Notes: generated from the sequence alone by a model not told the origin. Positions 1-12,040 are shown, counted from the first letter of the stretch. The stretch: 60,000 bases of DNA from Cryptomeria japonica (GCF_030272615.1 NC_081408.1:200410341-200470340); one strand, 5' to 3'. Program-made: numbers and translations.

Positions 1-1340
1 AATGAAAGTTCCAAGCCTCTTCACCTCTAAAACACTAGCCACTGCTAGTTGTGTTACTAGTTGTTCTGCTAGTTTGGATCTAGAAACCATTTCAATATTA
101 TTCTATGAATCACATTCTAAATGAATGTAGATATCTTATATATTTTCTTCTCTCTTCTCTTCCTGCTAAATCTAGTCTTGACTTCAAGAGCCTTTTCTTC
201 TACAGTGCCAAAATGTTTGGTTTTATCATCTAATGGAGCTTGTAGCAGTATCTTTGCATAAAGATCTAGAATGTTATCATCCACCTCATATCCAATCTCA
301 ATGACCCATATGGTCCTTGGTTCCACTACCTCCATGAGGGTTTCATTAGTCTTCACAATAAAACAGATATCAGCAGAGTATTTCTCCACAATGTGCTTTG
401 AAATCCTTTCTCTATGCCTCATATTTTCTTGAAATGTTTTGAAATAGCCCCAAATCTTTTCATCTTTGTCGGTACCAAGACCGGTGATTGCTTCCTTGAT
501 TTGAATTCCTACCAGTATGTCATGATCCCAATGCTTCTTCCCTAGACCAGGTAGCTCATTTATGAACTAAGGCATCAAATAGACAATGCAATTTCCAAAC
601 CAAAAAGTTGCTTTCTTAACACCCTTAATCTTTTCAAGATTCAACATTAGTTCATTTCTTAGCCATTCACACAAGTTATATTTTCCAACAATCCTCAGCA
701 TTTGGTATGCAACATGGATTCAATAACTAGCAATAGAGTTCAATTGACTAGATTGAGTTACCTTATAATTGATTATCATGCTTGCAAACTTCACATCTGT
801 GTCCTTGATTGTGTTGATCTTCATTGATCTTCCATCATGGGTTGCACCAGTGAGCTTCTCAACCTCACAGTTGGAGATCTTCTTGCCAGGTTCTTGTCCA
901 CATTTGGGTAAGTTGGTAACTGCTTGAATAGCCTCCTTTTTTATCATGTAGGGCCAATCCAGCCAGATGAATTCATTGTGAACCCTACTCAAAACATATC
1001 TGATCACCTCATCTTTGAATTCTGATATGTATAGGATACTAGTTAAACCTAGATCCTTAATGGATTTGTATTCTAGTTCGATTGTTCCAGAGCTGATCAA
1101 TATCATAGATTGATACATTCCTTTTATCTCCTATATTCCTAGATCCTCCAAGGTGTAGTGAATATATGCCCTTACATCTTCAACATACATCACATCATCA
1201 GGAACCCTAAAGAATGCACTTGCAGAGTCTTCCTTCTTGGCTATCAGGGGAACTTCCTTGAAAACAAGTCTCGATCTATCCTTAACTTCAACAATGGTGG
1301 GATTTGCAATGAAAGTAGGAGTAGATGATCTAGATGCCAT
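1..1340 (-). pseudogene. Family A ORF2: unknown protein, C-terminus off the window
   Basis: The frame starts at an ATG at 1340 (N-terminus MASRSSTPTFIANPT) and stays in phase past position 117, with stops near 1131 and 718 among others. It matches the product at 45955-48110 in order and content: a motif like EDVRAYIHYTLEDLG, a YKSIKDL segment, a VHNEFIWLDWPY segment, an EKLTGATHDGRSMK segment and a later KTNETLMEVVEP segment. I recognise no enzyme, membrane or DNA-binding motif. The repeated order in two copies argues that it is a real coding region of the element. Function unknown; it is not a pol domain I recognise. Confidence 0.6.
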
Positions 1341-1616
1341 TTTGAAGAAATACCTAAAAGTGATTGTCAGTTGGAAGATTTGAGTGCTTCTCAGATAGTT
1401 GCTGCAAATCCTTTCAAAATGCCTTTTCTTGCTCTTAATCACCTGAGATTATCCTTTGCTTTGCTCTAGATGCTTGAATGTTGGGTGAGTGAAAATGAAT
1501 CCACTTTCCCCTTTTATCAGTGAGTAAACCCCAATCCTTCACTGTCATAAATGCTTAGGGATGTACCTTACTAGATGTTAGTTTCACAGTCTTATGCCAC
1601 ATAAACCTTTATCAAT

Positions 1617-2838
1617 GATTAACACAACTCTCCAGATCTCTTCCGATCTCCTTTGGGGAATATGCAAGATTTATAATGAATTTTCCAACCCCTAAGGCAT
1701 ATTTCTCAGTTACCAGTTGAATTCCTACCAGTGGAGGAATGCTCTGTTCTACCAATGGAGTTACGGATGTAGTTGCATCTCCAGTTGGTTCTTTAGATTT
1801 TCTAACCCATCTCTTGATGTGATCTTGTTGTATTTCATCTACCTTCTACTTTCCTTTCTCAATTTCTTTATCATTGCTAACCGATTGAGTCTTGCTTCTG
1901 CAGTACTTAGCAATAAGACCTATTTTGTTGCATGCATAATATGTAACATTATTCTTTTGAATTTCTTTGACATATCTAGTGTCATTCCTTGACCTACATT
2001 GATTAGCCAAATGCCAAAACTTTCCACATGCATGACATTTAACATTCATTCTGCAGTCTTCTATTTTATGACCATATTTCTTGCAATTTATGCCTTGACC
2101 GGGAACAAAATTGTAGTTTTGATTTGCTCTATTTCTACATTGTTTATCCATATGGCCAAATTTATTACAAATAAATCATATACCATTGAATTTATAAGAT
2201 TTATATTTCCTTACCGATTTCCTTTGTTCTGATGAGTTCTGCATACTAGTTGTCTGCCCTTTATTTGCAGTACCATAGCTTTCACCTTGTACAAATCCAA
2301 GTCCTCTAGAATAATCACTCTGCCTTTGTCTTTTTAGTAAGTCATCCAATTGTGCAGCAATGATCCTAAACTTTTCTTTATACTCCCTTGCAGTAGTCAA
2401 ATCATCTCTTAGAGTTATTACTTGTCTTTCAAGTTCTTGTTCATTATTCCAAGATTGCACCAAACTAGTTTTTAACATATCATTCTCATAAGCCAATATG
2501 TCACATTCTTTAGATTTGTTTTTTAGAGATATAACAATATTTTCTTCCTTCTTCTTTTTGTCCTCAATATCTTTTGACATCCTCATAGTCAGGTCTTGCA
2601 TTTCATTTTTGATGAGCATGTTTGCTTGACTCAGTGTTTGACAATGTTCCTTGAGTGCATTTTCATCATCCTATTTTTGCAAAAGTTCCTTTCTCCTAGC
2701 TTGAGCTGATGATAACCTTTCTTATAGGACAAGAATGACCTCGTTTTTAAAATTCAATTCATCTTGTAGTTTTAAGTTCTTCATCCTTTTAGCATCATAA
2801 TCCTCAAGAGCCATCTCAAGTTTCTTTTCCATAGCCAT
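1617..2838 (-). pseudogene. Family A ORF1: coiled coil plus four zinc knuckles
   Basis: One frame runs from an ATG at 2838 to about 1617, roughly 400 codons, broken by several stops. The N-terminal half is charged and heptad-like, rich in Lys, Glu and Leu (a likely coiled coil). It is followed by four CX2CX4HX4C-type knuckles. Only the third (CHACGKFWHLANQC) keeps all ligands. In knuckle 1 the first Cys codon is TGA; in knuckle 2 the first Cys is Gly; in knuckle 4 the first Cys is Tyr and the His is Leu. Zinc knuckles of this form bind RNA in retrotransposon Gag proteins, so a Gag-like RNA-packaging role is inferred. It differs from the single-knuckle Gag of the Copia elements here. The upstream start is uncertain because the frame is open back to the primer site. 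Confidence 0.65.
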
Positions 2839-2898
2839 GCCTAACGATTCTGGTTTTAGGACCTTCCTCAAGTTGTTAAACTTCTTTTGAGGTACCAA

Positions 2899-2910
2899 GC
2901 TTTGATACCA
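2899..2910 (-). other. Primer binding site, family A minus copy
   Basis: On the minus strand this reads TGGTATCAAAGC, one base from the complement of the initiator methionyl-tRNA 3' end (TGGTATCAGAGC). It lies two bases inside the LTR end, as expected for an LTR retrotransposon. Confidence 0.8.
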
Positions 2911-2912
2911 AT

Positions 2913-3825
2913 TGTTGGGATCCAAGAACACTGAGAGAGGGGTGAATCAGTGTTCTACCCATAAGATAAGATTTTATGCTTTTATAACATCCACATATAA
3001 ACCAATAAATGAATAAACATATAACTTGAAGCAAATAAACCATCCACATGAATGAACACCATAACACATATAATTTATATGTGGAAAACCTCAAAGAGGG
3101 AAAACCATAGTGGGATTTGTGACCCACAATATCAATTCACTGGCCATATGAAAGAGATTATAGAGAGAGGGGACTTGCACATGCAGGAAGGCACGCTACC
3201 TAGAGCACACTGCTCATCACTAAAGAGTCTCACTGACTACAAGCTTTTGCTGAGGTAAAATAGCAATAATGAACTCACAATATACATCTATAATTCCAAA
3301 AAGAGTTCCAGTTATAGCTATGCTCTGTAGTAGTTCATAATCCCTGAACACTTCTGCCAGTATCTCCTTCCCTCCAAGAATGCCTTACAAAACATCTACA
3401 GATCATTGCATGATATATCATTCACATACACATGATCTACATACATATCCTTTGCATAACACAATTTTATATTCTCCTATTCCATCCACATACTCTATAT
3501 CCTTACATCCTATCAAAATGACCTAACAAACTGACCTATATACCCTTTACAAAAAATATTCCTTATGTCAGCTTACAATACAAAAGATATATAATGTCGG
3601 TCTTATACAATAATTACAAAATGATTTTACAAATAAAACTTCCTTTATGTCAGCTTCACTGAAGTGTTGGATGTCGGTGCTAGTACCGGTTGTGGTGCCA
3701 GTTATAATCATGGATACCTAATGTCAGTATCTTCCAGTGAATGCCTCCTAATGTTGGTATATGACTTCCATAGAATCTTGTTGCCATGAATGACAACATG
3801 TGAATCCAATTGTCAATTGCCAATA
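2913..3825 (-). repeat. 5' LTR of family A (minus copy)
   Basis: On the plus strand the repeat starts TGTTGG at 2913 and ends CCAATA at 3825, a decayed CCAACA. Its orientation partner at 43546-44399 is the same family by start, end and the C-rich tail. A hairpin with perfect arms CACTGA/TCAGTG lies at 2929-2952, beside the primer site. Length is about 913 bp against 854 bp in the plus copy. Confidence 0.75.
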
Positions 3826-4013
3826 GTTAAAGAACCTTTTAAATGTTTTGCATGTAATAAGATTGGTGATTTTGGATCTAGATGTCTTGAAAGGAATTCA
3901 AGATTTGAAGAAAGAGTTAGAAGATCATTTAATCCTAACCTTTGATATTAGAACAAGTATAAATACAAGAAAAATAGAGACAAAGCATGCTACATAGCAG
4001 ATGAGGAAGGCAT
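3826..4013 (+). pseudogene. Copia-2 gag fragment with mutated zinc knuckle
   Basis: Translation gives EPFKCFACNKIGDFGSRC, a CX2CX4HX4C knuckle whose His is Asp, followed by a basic stretch. The fragment is cut on the left by the family A LTR and on the right by Copia-1. The homologous Gag in Copia-1 is at 5358-6530. The acidic C-terminal part of Gag resumes at 12046. Confidence 0.7.
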
Positions 4014-5299
4014 TGTTGGTACTATGGAAAGATTGATTATGTCTTGCATTGATGTTTTGTTATTTATGTTAACACTAACTATTATGGTTGGCTACCAACT
4101 CTAGCTATTACTGACAGACAGGTTTTGGTTACCGACAGTGGATCTAGTGTTACCGATAGAAGGGACTATCAGTTGGACACTTCCGGCATGTTTAGATCAA
4201 TGGATTTTTATGTGTTATATGCTCTTGGAGCATGTGTTGGTCAGATGGTATTGACTTGGTAATTAGATGCTACTATACACTATAGTAAACCCTTATTGAC
4301 ATAGGTTTAAGGTTTTGCCGACAGAGCTTTTATTGAGAATTCCTTACAGGATGCATAAGGGGTGTTGGTGCGACTTCTAGATGCAATTGAGGACGCTGAA
4401 GGTGATCATTGGTCAACATTCAACTACTTGAAGACTTAACTTTGGCATGGTGGAATCAGAATAGGTCCAGTGTCTATCTAGGTTATGGACTGGTATCATG
4501 TTAACATATTCTCTACACATTACCGAGATGATTTATGGATTGATTATTATTGTTTTGTTCTAAGGCAACATGGCATATCATTGTAATATGGATATATGTA
4601 ATGAACTTATTGTAATATATTTAGGTGGCCAACCTAATTGGTTGAGGCCTTAGAGTTAATATAAATCAATGTAAGATCTCATTGTAGAACATAGGAATGT
4701 GGATATGGAAAGGGAATATAATGTGCAAATATTGTAATATCATTCAGGTAGAGGATTTGGTCGATAATTGAAGATCAAATTGGGTTTATGTAAGAGGTCA
4801 AAGGCTTCCAGCATTGAGATTAACCGGGACTGTAATCAGGCATGGTAGATGCTATCTTTGGTAGTTCATTCTACTGGATTATTTTCCAAATATCTTGAGG
4901 TGGTTTTAACCTCTTTGTAGTCAATGAGACTCTTTTATAATGAGCAGTATGCTATAGGAAATGTGGCTTCCTGCATGTGCAGGCCCCTCATTGTATCACA
5001 TACTTTTTACAGAAGTATCATCTGACTATGGGTAGGTTTCCTACCATGGATTTTCCCCTTACTAGGTTTTCCACATACAAATCATGGTGTTATGTGGTAT
5101 GGTTACATTGTGTTGATCACATGTTTTATTATTTAGTTTCATTGTTTACCAGTATCTATTTCTACTAGTATCTGTTTCTTCTATTTCGGTATTTAATGTT
5201 TATATGATCTGGTTAAAAGTTGTATAGTGGATTAATTGTTATAATTTGTTAACAACTGATTTAACCTTCCCTCTCAGTTGTTCACTGGTTATCCTAACA
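4014..5299 (+). repeat. 5' LTR of Copia-1
   Basis: The repeat is 1286 bp, TGTTGG to CTAACA. A TATA-like AATATAAATCA is at 4658-4668. A hairpin with arms CAACTGA/TCAGTTG at 5253-5280 precedes the end. It aligns along its length with 10772-12040, with scattered substitutions. Confidence 0.9.
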
Positions 5300-5301
5300 A
5301 T

Positions 5302-5313
5302 TGGTATCAAAGA
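5302..5313 (+). other. Primer binding site of Copia-1
   Basis: TGGTATCAAAGA, two mismatches from the complement of the initiator methionyl-tRNA 3' end, starting three bases after the LTR end. Confidence 0.8.
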
Positions 5314-5357
5314 TTTGGTCCTCTTTTGCAGAAGATTAACTGCTTGAGGTAGATCCT

Positions 5358-7640
5358 ATGGAAACTAATCCACCAACAACTATCTTGAGAAGAGAAATCC
5401 CTAAGATTGGTGGAACAATATATGGGATATGGAAAATATGAATGGAGACTCATCTTAGATGTCTTGGCAAGGATATTTGGGAGATCACTGAGAAAGGTTA
5501 CACACCTTATGATCTGGCATTTGGCAATCCTACTCCTACAGACTTGGACAAGAATATTGAGAATGATTGCAGAGCTAGAGAAGCCCTCCTGTGTGCACTT
5601 ATTGATCAGTAGATCATGTCATTGACTAATAAATCATCTGCAAAGGTTATGTGGGATAAATTGCAAACTCTGAATGTAGGTGACCCTACTATCAAAATTG
5701 CTAAACTTGATGGCTACCAGGTGAGATATGAAAACTTGAAGATGGATGACAATGAAAGAATTGCTACATTTATGGAAAGAGTAAATGAGATTGTCATGGG
5801 AATTTCTCTAAATGAAGATGAAATAGTTTCCAAAGTCTTGAGAGCCCTTCTACCAACTTACAAGATGAAGGCAACTACAATTAATGAATTGAGGACAATG
5901 AAAAACATCTCAGTTAACAGAGACATTCTAATTGGGAAGTTATCTACTTTTGAGCTTGAAGAATTTGGAACTTCTAGAGCTGCAAAATTTGAACATGCTT
6001 TTCATGCATCATCATCATCATCTATCAGGAAGAATGATTGGAAATCCCTATGTGTAAAAGAATTGGAAGACATGAGGAAAGAGGATGAAGAATTTGAGCA
6101 ACTTGAAACCTTATTTTCTAGAAGAGTGCCTAAAGGACCGAAAGGAAGTAAGTATGAAGGAAAAAAACCTTTTAAATGTTTTGCATATATTATGATTGAT
6201 CATTTTGCATCTAGATGTCTTGAAAGGAAAGCAATATTTGAGGAAAGAATTAAGAAATCATTCAAGCCTAATCAAAATAGATATAGATTCAACAGAAACA
6301 AACAATGTTACATAGTGGATGAGGAAGAAGTAACTAATGACTTTGAGGATGAACCAGAAGAAGACTCTACTAGTGGATCCGCCAATGGAAAGGAATGGGT
6401 GTTCTATGCCCTAAAAGAATATGAACTAGAATTGGCTATCAAGAATGAAGAAAAGGCCCTAGCAAAAAAAGTTGAAGATAAGAATGAATGGGTAATTGAT
6501 AGTGGATGCTCACATCATATGACTAGAGATAAAATATTTTTTTGTTCCTGCATGATTACAATGGTAGTCAATTAAGATTTAGAGATGACAAAGCATGTAT
6601 TATCAGAGGTAGAGGTACTATTTCTATAGATGGTAAGCATAATACTGATAATGTCTATTATGTAGAAGGTTTAAAGAATAATCTTTTGAGTGTTCTTCAA
6701 TTGGTGGACAAGGGATTCCAACTTCAATTCAAGGATAGAAAATCCAAAAACATTAACAAGACTGGTTTGGAGATTGGTACTGGTACTCAGACTAGAGGTA
6801 ATATCTTTCACCTGAACATTGGTAATAAAACTTGTTTGATTTCTCATATTGATGAGAGTTGGTTATAGCATAAAAGGTTGTGTCTTGTTAATTTTGATAA
6901 AATTGTCAAGATCAGTTCAACAAAGGCAATTAAAGATATACCTAATATTATGAAGCCTCATAATCTGGTATGTAAGGAATGTCAATTGGGAAAGAAAGTT
7001 AGAACTACTTTTAAGAGCATACAAGATAAATCTAATGATGTTCTTGATTTGATTCATACTAACTTATGTGGTCATGCAAGAACTAGAAGCTTTCAAGGTT
7101 ATATGTACTTCATATTGATAATTGATGATTATTCTACAATGATGAGGGTAACTTTTCTTAGGGAGAAGTCTGAAGCTTTTGAGAAATTCAATAACTTTAA
7201 AGAAAAAGTAGAAACTGAAACTGGACTGAAAAATCAAATGTTTAAGATCAGATCAAGGCAATGAGTTCACTTCTCATGAATTTAACAGTTATTGTGAGAC
7301 AAATGGAATTAGGAGACAAGTATCTTCTCCTAGGACTCCTGAGCAGAATGGAGTGGTGGAAAGAAAGAACAAACCCATTTTGGATGGGACAAGAACCATG
7401 ATGACAGAAGCCTAATTGCCTCATATCTACTGGAGAGAAGCAGTGAGTACAACAATCTACACATTCAACAAAGTTCACATCAAAGGTGAAACCAATAAAA
7501 GTCCTTATGATTTATGGTTTGGACATACACCTAATGTTAAATATTTTAGAATTTTTGGAAGTAAATGTTATATCAAAAGGGATGAATTAATTGGGAAGTT
7601 TGATCCTAGATGTGAGGAAGAGATATTTCTTGGTTATTCT
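5358..7640 (+). pseudogene. Copia-1 gag, protease and integrase (decayed)
   Basis: Gag starts at ATG 5358. In-frame stops are TGA at 5439 and TAG at 5610. The zinc knuckle near 6176 has lost Cys and His ligands (C..AYIMIDHFASRC). Protease shows DSGCSHHMT just before a frameshift in a T7 run at 6537-6543. The integrase zinc region has a stop at 6866; its first His (HKR) is kept, the second is Leu (RLCLVNF), and CKEC is kept. A frameshift near 7235 and a TAA at 7413 follow. The DDE core region is recognisable (LRSDQG and PEQNGVVERKN). The reading ends at the solo LTR and resumes at 8946. Domain order matches Copia. Confidence 0.85.
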
Positions 7641-8940
7641 TGTTAGGATAACTGGTGAACAACTAAGAGGGGGGGTGAATTAGTTGTTAGTAGATTATAA
7701 CATTTAATCCACAATACAATATTAAACTGGAGCACATAAATATTCAAATACCTATAAAGTAGAAACAAATGTTGGTAGACACAGATACCGGTAAACAATG
7801 CAACTCAACAATTAAATAGATAATCAATGCAAAGTAATCATACCACATAACACTAAGATTTGTATGTGGAAAACCCAAAAAGGGAAAAACCACAGTGGCA
7901 AGCCTACCCATAGTTAGATGATACTCTCTACAGAAAGTATGTGATACAATAAGGGGCCTGCACATGCAGGAAAGCACATTGACTAGAGCATACTACTCAT
8001 TACAAAAGAGTCTCACTAACTACAGAGGTTAAAACCACCTCAAGATATTTGGACAACAATCCAGAATAATAAACTGCCAGAAATAACAACTGCCATGCCT
8101 GATAATAGTCTTAGTTAAGCTCAATACTAGAGGCCTTTGACCTTTTCCTTAATCCTAGTTCTATCCTCAATGATCGACCTAATCTTCTTCCTAAATGATA
8201 TTACAATATTCGCACATTACATTCCTTGCCACGATCGACAATGAGATCTTACATAATTTTATACCAACCTTAAGGCCTAATCCAATTAGGTCGGGCACCT
8301 AAAAGATATTACAATAAGATTATTACATAAATCCATATTACAATGATATGCCATGTTGGCTTAAGACCAAAAACAATAACATGTTGGCTTAAGACCAAAA
8401 ACAATAACAAATCCATAAGACATCTGAAAACATCCTGGTAACATGTAGAGTACATATTAACATAATACCGGTCCTTAACCTAGATAGGCACATAACCTAT
8501 TCTGGGTCCACCACACCAAAGCAATATCTTCAAGTAGTTGAAGAACGATCAAAGAACATCTTCATCATCCTGAAATCCATCTAGAAGCCACACGAACATC
8601 ACTTATGCATCCTGTCATGATTCCTTAGTGAAAGATCTATCGGTAAAACCTTAAACCAATGTCTATAGGGATTTACAAGAATGTATGATAACATCTGATT
8701 ACCAAGTTAATACCAACTAACCAAAACATGCTCCAGAAGAACATACCACATGTAACTAAACATACTCCATAGATCCAAACATACCAAAAGTGTCCAACAG
8801 GTAGTCTCTTCTACTGGTAACACTAGATCTTCTACCGATAACCAAAAACTATCTATCGGTAACCATTCATAATAGCTAGTGTTGACATCAATGACAAAAC
8901 ATCAATGCAATACATAATTAATTCATCCATAATTCCAACA
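7641..8940 (-). mobile_element. Solo LTR of a Copia-1-like family, inserted in integrase
   Basis: On the plus strand it begins TGTTAGGATAAC at 7641 and ends CCAACA at 8940, both termini proper, flanked by ATTCT at 7636-7640 and 8941-8945. No internal coding sequence is present, so it is a single LTR left by LTR-LTR recombination. Its reverse complement resembles the Copia-1 LTR start and tail. The hairpin arms CAACTAA/TTAGTTG lie at 7660-7686. Confidence 0.9.
8353..8408. repeat. Perfect 28-bp tandem duplication
   Basis: Two identical 28-bp units (8353-8380 and 8381-8408), each starting atgttggctt and ending acaataac, lie inside the solo LTR. The other LTRs of the family show one unit, so it is a private duplication. 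Confidence 0.9.
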
Positions 8941-8945
8941 ATTCT

Positions 8946-10440
8946 AATCAAAGAAAAGCATATAGATGTTATAACAAAAGATTGCAGAAAATTGTGGAAA
9001 GTGCAAATGTCAAAGTGGATGAGCAATATAGAAATAAATCTATATCATATAACAGGGAACCGACAGTGGAAATTATCATAACTAAACCAACAATTCCTCA
9101 ACCGGTATAGGACACTAAAACTATTACATCGGTACAGTCAGAAAATTCAACTATGATTAATGATCAGATTAGTGAACCTGAAGTTTAGAAGACTCCAAGG
9201 GATGTAAGATTAAACCACTCTGAAGATCAAATCATTGGAGATAGGAACAAGGGAGTTATGACTAGAAGAAGGATGACAAATGAAGAGGTATATATTGAGC
9301 AGCCTGATGGATTTTCACTGACAGATAATAAGGATATGGTTTGTAGGTTAAAGAAAGCATTATATGGATTGAAAGAAGCTCACAAAGCTTGGTATGCAAG
9401 GTAGGATATATTTATTTTGAAGCTTAGTTTTACTAAAGAGAGTGCTAACAGTCATTTGTATTACAAAATTACTAATGATGATATTTTGATTATTGAAGTA
9501 TTTGTTGATGATATCATTTTTGGAGGAGAGGATAAATTGTGCTTGGAATTTGCTAACAACATGAATAATGAATTTTAAATGTCCATGATTGGTGAATGAA
9601 ATTTTTCTTAGGTTTGCAGATTACTCAAACTAACAAAGGCATCTTTATCTACCAAACAAAGTATCTAAGGGAATTGTTGAAGAAGTTTTGTATGGATAAT
9701 TCCAAACCAGTAAGTACCCCTATAGTGACAAGTGAGAAATTATCTATCAAAGATACAATTGCACCGGTAAATCCAATAAGGTATAAGTCTGTGATTAGTG
9801 TCTTGTTATATCTAACTCATACTAGACCAAATATTATGAATGTTGTGAGTTTTATTTCAAGATATCAAAGTAATCCTAAAGAAAATCATGAATGTGTAGT
9901 AAAGAGGATATTCCAGTATCTACAAGGCACAACTGAATATGGCTTATGGTATTATAGAGATGATAACTTCACTTTATGTGCATATATAGATTCGGATTGG
10001 GCAGGAGATATAGATGATAGGAAGAGAACTTCTAGTGGAGCTTTCTTTCTTGGAAAGAAACTGGTTTCATAGATCAACAAAAAATAGTCACGCATTTCTT
10101 TATCTACTGTTGAAGTTGAATATGTTGCAGCAACAACTAATTGTACATAAGTCCTGTGGATGAAGCAATTGTTGAAAGATATCAGGGTAAAATGTAGTGA
10201 ACTAATAGTTATCTATTATGATAACTCTATAGCTATTGACATGTCTAAGAATCCGATATTTCACTCTAAGACTAAGCACATATCAATAAAGTATAACTTT
10301 TTGAAGGACAAGGTAGAAGAAAAGGAAGTCAAATTGGTTTATGTGAACACTAAAGAGTAGATTGCAAATATATTCATTAAACCACTATCTAAAGAATAAT
10401 TTGAGTATTTGAGAGACAAGTTAGGGGTTTCTTCCCATCT
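8946..10440 (+). pseudogene. Copia-1 RT and RNase H (decayed, with RT deletion)
   Basis: The end of integrase resumes after the solo LTR. RT motifs YGLKEAHKAWYA and FVDD (9501-9512) are present, but the N-terminal RT half is missing: at about 9285 the frame jumps from the inter-domain linker straight to VYIEQPDGF. RNase H follows with AYIDSDWAGD, VEVEY, YDNSIAI and KTKHISIKYNF, and the C-terminal tail has IANIFIKPLS. Stops occur near 9400, 9577, 10070, 10148 and 10358. The residues give a clear Copia RT-RNase H assignment. Confidence 0.85.
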
Positions 10441-10771
10441 GACAAAGACTTTATTGATGCATTTTGGCATCAGTCTGACATGCATTATTAGATATAGTAT
10501 TCATTTCGACACTGATGAAGTGGTGCTACTACTCAGAGGGAGTAGTCAGCTTTGAGATTCACAGAATTTTGATATCTATGTTATATCTCTGACATTGATG
10601 TCAAAGGGGGAGAGATATTGATGTGAAAAATAAAACTTAAGAGCTATACAAATATATTATTCAAAAGGGGAGTTTGTTGGTTGTCTTCCATTGGGGGAGA
10701 CTTGTTTGGCATTTCTTGGTATTTAGATGTTTTTCACATCTAGTGTTGCCATCAATGCCAGAGGGGGAGAT
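10441..10771 (+). other. Copia-1 3' untranslated region with stem arms and polypurine tracts
   Basis: This noncoding block has purine-rich tracts at about 10602-10615, 10664-10672, 10693-10700 and finally 10760-10770 (agagggggaga), the last directly before the 3' LTR and so the likely plus-strand primer. An inverted repeat GATGTGAAAAA (10620-10630) and TTTTTCACATC (10730-10740) encloses the middle tracts. The same layout is present in Copia-2 (39960-40244) and, on the minus strand, in Copia-B (16236-16440). Confidence 0.7.
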
Positions 10772-12040
10772 TGTTGGTATTATGGAAGGATTGATTGTGT
10801 GCTGCATTGATGTTTTATCATTGATGTCAATAATAGAAGTTATGATTGGCTACCAGAACTAGTTGCTACCAACATACAAGTTTTGGTTATGGACAGTGGA
10901 TCTAGTGTTACCAACAGAAGGGACTATCTATTGGACACTTCAGACATGTTTGGATAAATGGATTTTTATGTGTTACATGCTTCTGGAGCATGTCTTGGTC
11001 AGATCGTATTGACTTGGTAATTGGATGCTACCATACACTCTAGTAAACCCTTATTGGCGTAGGTTTAAGGTTTTACTAGTAGAGCTTTTATTGAGAATTC
11101 TTGATAGGATGCATAAGTGGTGTTGGTGTGACTTCTAGATGGAATTGAAGATGTTGAAGGTGATCATTGGTCAAGCATCAACTACTAGGAGACTTAACCT
11201 TGGCATGGTGGACTCAGGATAGGTTTGGTGCCTATCTAGGTTATGGATCGGTATCATGTTAACATGTTCTCTATAGGTTACCAGGATGCTTTATGGATTG
11301 GTTATTATTGTTTTGGTCTAAGCTGACATGGCATATCAGTTTAATATGGATATATGTAATGAACTTATTGTAATATCTTTAGGTGGCTGACCTAATTGGT
11401 TCAAGCCTAAGGGTTGGTATAAATCAATGTAATATCTCAATGTAGAACATAGGAATGTGGATATGGAAAGGGAATGTAATGTGTGAATATTGTAATATCA
11501 TTCAAGTAGAGGATTTGGTCGATCATTGAAGATCAAATTGGGTTTTTGTAAGAGGTCAAAGGCCTTTGACATTGAGCTTAACTAGGACTGTAATCAGGCA
11601 TGGTAGACGCTATCTTTGGCAGTTCATTCTATTGGATTGTTGTCCAAATATTTTGAGGTGATTTTAACCTCTCTGTAGTCAGTGAGACTCTCTTGTAATG
11701 AGCAGTGCACTCTAAGCAGTGTGCCTTCTGCATGTGTAGGCCCCTCATTGGAACACATACTTTTTGTAGAAGTATCATCTACCTATGGGTAGGCTTCCCA
11801 GTGTGGTTTTTCCCCTTACCAGGTTTTCCATGTACAAATCATGGTGTTATGTGGTATGGTTGCATTGTGTTGATCATTTGTTTTATTATTGAGTTGCATT
11901 GTTTACCGGTATCTATTTTTTCTATTCTGGTATTTAATGTTTATGTGCTCCAGTTTAAGCTTGTATAGTGGATTAATTGTTATAATTTGTTAACAACTAA
12001 TTCATGCCCCCCTCTTAGTTGTTCATTGATTATCCTAATA
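10772..12040 (+). repeat. 3' LTR of Copia-1
   Basis: The repeat is 1269 bp, TGTTGG to CTAATA, pairing with 4014-5299. Hairpin arms are CAACTAA/TTAGTTG at 11994-12021, in contrast to CAACTGA/TCAGTTG in the 5' LTR. The right flank GGCAT completes the TSD. Confidence 0.9.

Larger units (their letters stand above)
1..3825 (-). mobile_element. LTR element of family A, pol-less, 3' part beyond the left edge
   Basis: Read on the minus strand, this element has a 5' LTR (3825 to 2913), a tRNA-primer site at 2910-2899, a coiled-coil/zinc-knuckle ORF and then a long unknown ORF that runs off position 1. The same order recurs on the plus strand at 43546-48134, which confirms it as a family. It sits inside the gag gene of Copia-2: the sequence right of 3825 resumes at a Copia zinc knuckle. 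The right flank is gttaa (3826-3830); the left flank is outside the window, so the TSD cannot be tested. No protease, integrase or reverse transcriptase is seen in the visible part. Confidence 0.75.
4014..12040 (+). mobile_element. Copia-1, complete element with both LTRs
   Basis: It starts TGTTGG at 4014 and ends TCCTAATA at 12040 (TCCTAACA in the 5' LTR), flanked by the 5-bp duplication GGCAT at 4009-4013 and 12041-12045. Inside are LTR 4014-5299, primer site 5302, gag-pol 5358-10440, a 3' untranslated region with several purine tracts, and LTR 10772-12040. A reverse solo LTR (7641-8940) interrupts integrase. Pol has stops, frameshifts and a deletion in RT, so the element is dead. Confidence 0.92.
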
